From positions 1 through 5,818 of the forward strand of contig DNIF01000203.1 of NCBI GenBank assembly GCA_003485715.1: a DNA stretch of 5,818 nt. Reading direction: 5' to 3'. Below the pieces are notes generated by a model. It ran no database searches, was not told the origin of the DNA, and was given only the letters and a program-made list of their open reading frames with translations. The DNA comes from Gammaproteobacteria bacterium (GTDB lineage: Bacteria; Pseudomonadota; Gammaproteobacteria; UBA7966). This document shows, piece after piece, positions 5,691 to 5,818 of this stretch. Position 1 is the stretch's first letter, and every line of letters begins with the position of its first letter. A program made the position numbers and the translations under genes.

Positions 5691-5730
5691 AAAAGAAAAA
5701 GCCCCGGGAGCCTTGCGGCCTCCGGGGCTT
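5691..5730 (-). terminator. Rho-independent terminator of the Lpp/OprI-like gene
   Basis: Read on the minus strand, GCCCCGGAGGCC (5728-5717) pairs with GGCTCCCGGGGC (5712-5701) across a GCAA loop, with one G-T and one A-C position. The stem is followed at once by TTTTTCTTTT (5700-5691). This is a strong intrinsic terminator about 20 bases after the minus-strand TAA. Abundant Lpp/OprI mRNAs typically end at such a structure. On the plus strand the stem is not followed by Ts, so it is oriented for the minus-strand gene. Confidence 0.92.
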
Positions 5731-5731
5731 G

Positions 5732-5752
5732 ACGGAGAAAAAACGCCTCCGT
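5732..5752 (-). other. Small hairpin between lpp-like stop codon and terminator
   Basis: ACGGAG (5732-5737) and CTCCGT (5747-5752) form a 6-bp stem with a 9-nt loop. On the minus strand the loop reads gcgtttttt. It begins at the last base of the stop codon and precedes the main terminator. It could add to 3'-end stability of the transcript (inference). Confidence 0.4.
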
Positions 5753-5818
5753 TACTTCCTCAGCGTCTTCTCGAACATGCGGTCGATCTTGGCCGAGTTG
5801 TCGCGGCAGCACTGCGCG
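5752..5818 (-). CDS. Lpp/OprI-like murein lipoprotein, C-terminal end (partial)
   Basis: Only the last 21 codons lie in the window; the gene continues past the right edge. The visible end contains AQCCRDNSAKIDRMF and finishes with MFEKTLRK then TAA. This resembles the C-terminus of Pseudomonas OprI (RMLEKASRK) and the YRK end of E. coli Lpp, in which the terminal lysine is bonded to peptidoglycan diaminopimelate. A heptad-like spacing of Ile, Met/Phe and Leu fits an alpha-helical zipper. Support comes from the strong terminator just downstream and from the adjacent convergent L,D-transpeptidase; in Pseudomonas aeruginosa an ErfK-family gene also neighbours oprI. The CC pair is unlike OprI. 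The family call rests on a short tail plus context and needs the 5' part, which should encode a lipobox within about 80 codons. Confidence 0.75.
   Translation of the reverse strand, partial: AQCCRDNSAKIDRMFEKTLRK

Noticed and set aside
5474..5812. Minus-strand ORF of 112 codons crossing the right-hand terminator
   Set aside because: It reads through a strong intrinsic terminator and into the transpeptidase gene antisense. The frame next to it ends in a plausible Lpp/OprI tail just before the terminator.

Overview
The window is GC-rich throughout. It carries Hsp15, a MoaB-type molybdopterin protein, a DUF423 membrane protein, an ErfK/YbiS-type L,D-transpeptidase and the C-terminal end of an Lpp/OprI-like murein lipoprotein. 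Together these indicate a chromosomal segment of a Gram-negative gammaproteobacterium. Two short intergenic palindromes of dispersed-repeat type, known from many high-GC Proteobacteria, fit this. I cannot place the genus from sequence alone.

Layout from left to right. Positions 7-116 hold a composite palindromic repeat with an internal 19-bp tandem array. Then hslR (minus strand, 144-605) is divergent from moaB (plus strand, 689-1252). Both start codons sit exactly 8 nt after a YAGACT hexamer and neither has a clear Shine-Dalgarno sequence, so leaderless transcription is possible. A minus-strand gene (1359-2483) encodes an exported phytase-like/esterase-like protein and converges on moaB. It diverges from a plus-strand gene (2691-3209) for an unrecognised secreted protein built almost entirely of 16-residue repeats. 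Next come a DUF423 inner-membrane protein (3311-3721) and, overlapping its stop codon by one base, a predicted lipoprotein of DUF3108/TapB-like type (3721-4533). The L,D-transpeptidase follows (4630-5619). Convergent to it, the last 67 bases on the minus strand hold the 3' end of a small Lpp/OprI-like gene, preceded by its strong rho-independent terminator.

The right-hand part is concerned with the cell envelope. L,D-transpeptidases of the ErfK/YbiS class attach the C-terminal lysine of Lpp-type lipoproteins to peptidoglycan, and here the enzyme gene and the probable substrate gene lie tail to tail. The remaining genes are mostly housekeeping and show no sign of a common pathway. I see no insertion sequence, phage gene, tRNA, rRNA, CRISPR array or toxin-antitoxin pair. 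The least explained item is the tandem-repeat secreted protein. All intergenic gaps are shorter than 300 bases; the main ones are 1253-1358, 2484-2690, 3210-3310, 4534-4629 and 5620-5751.
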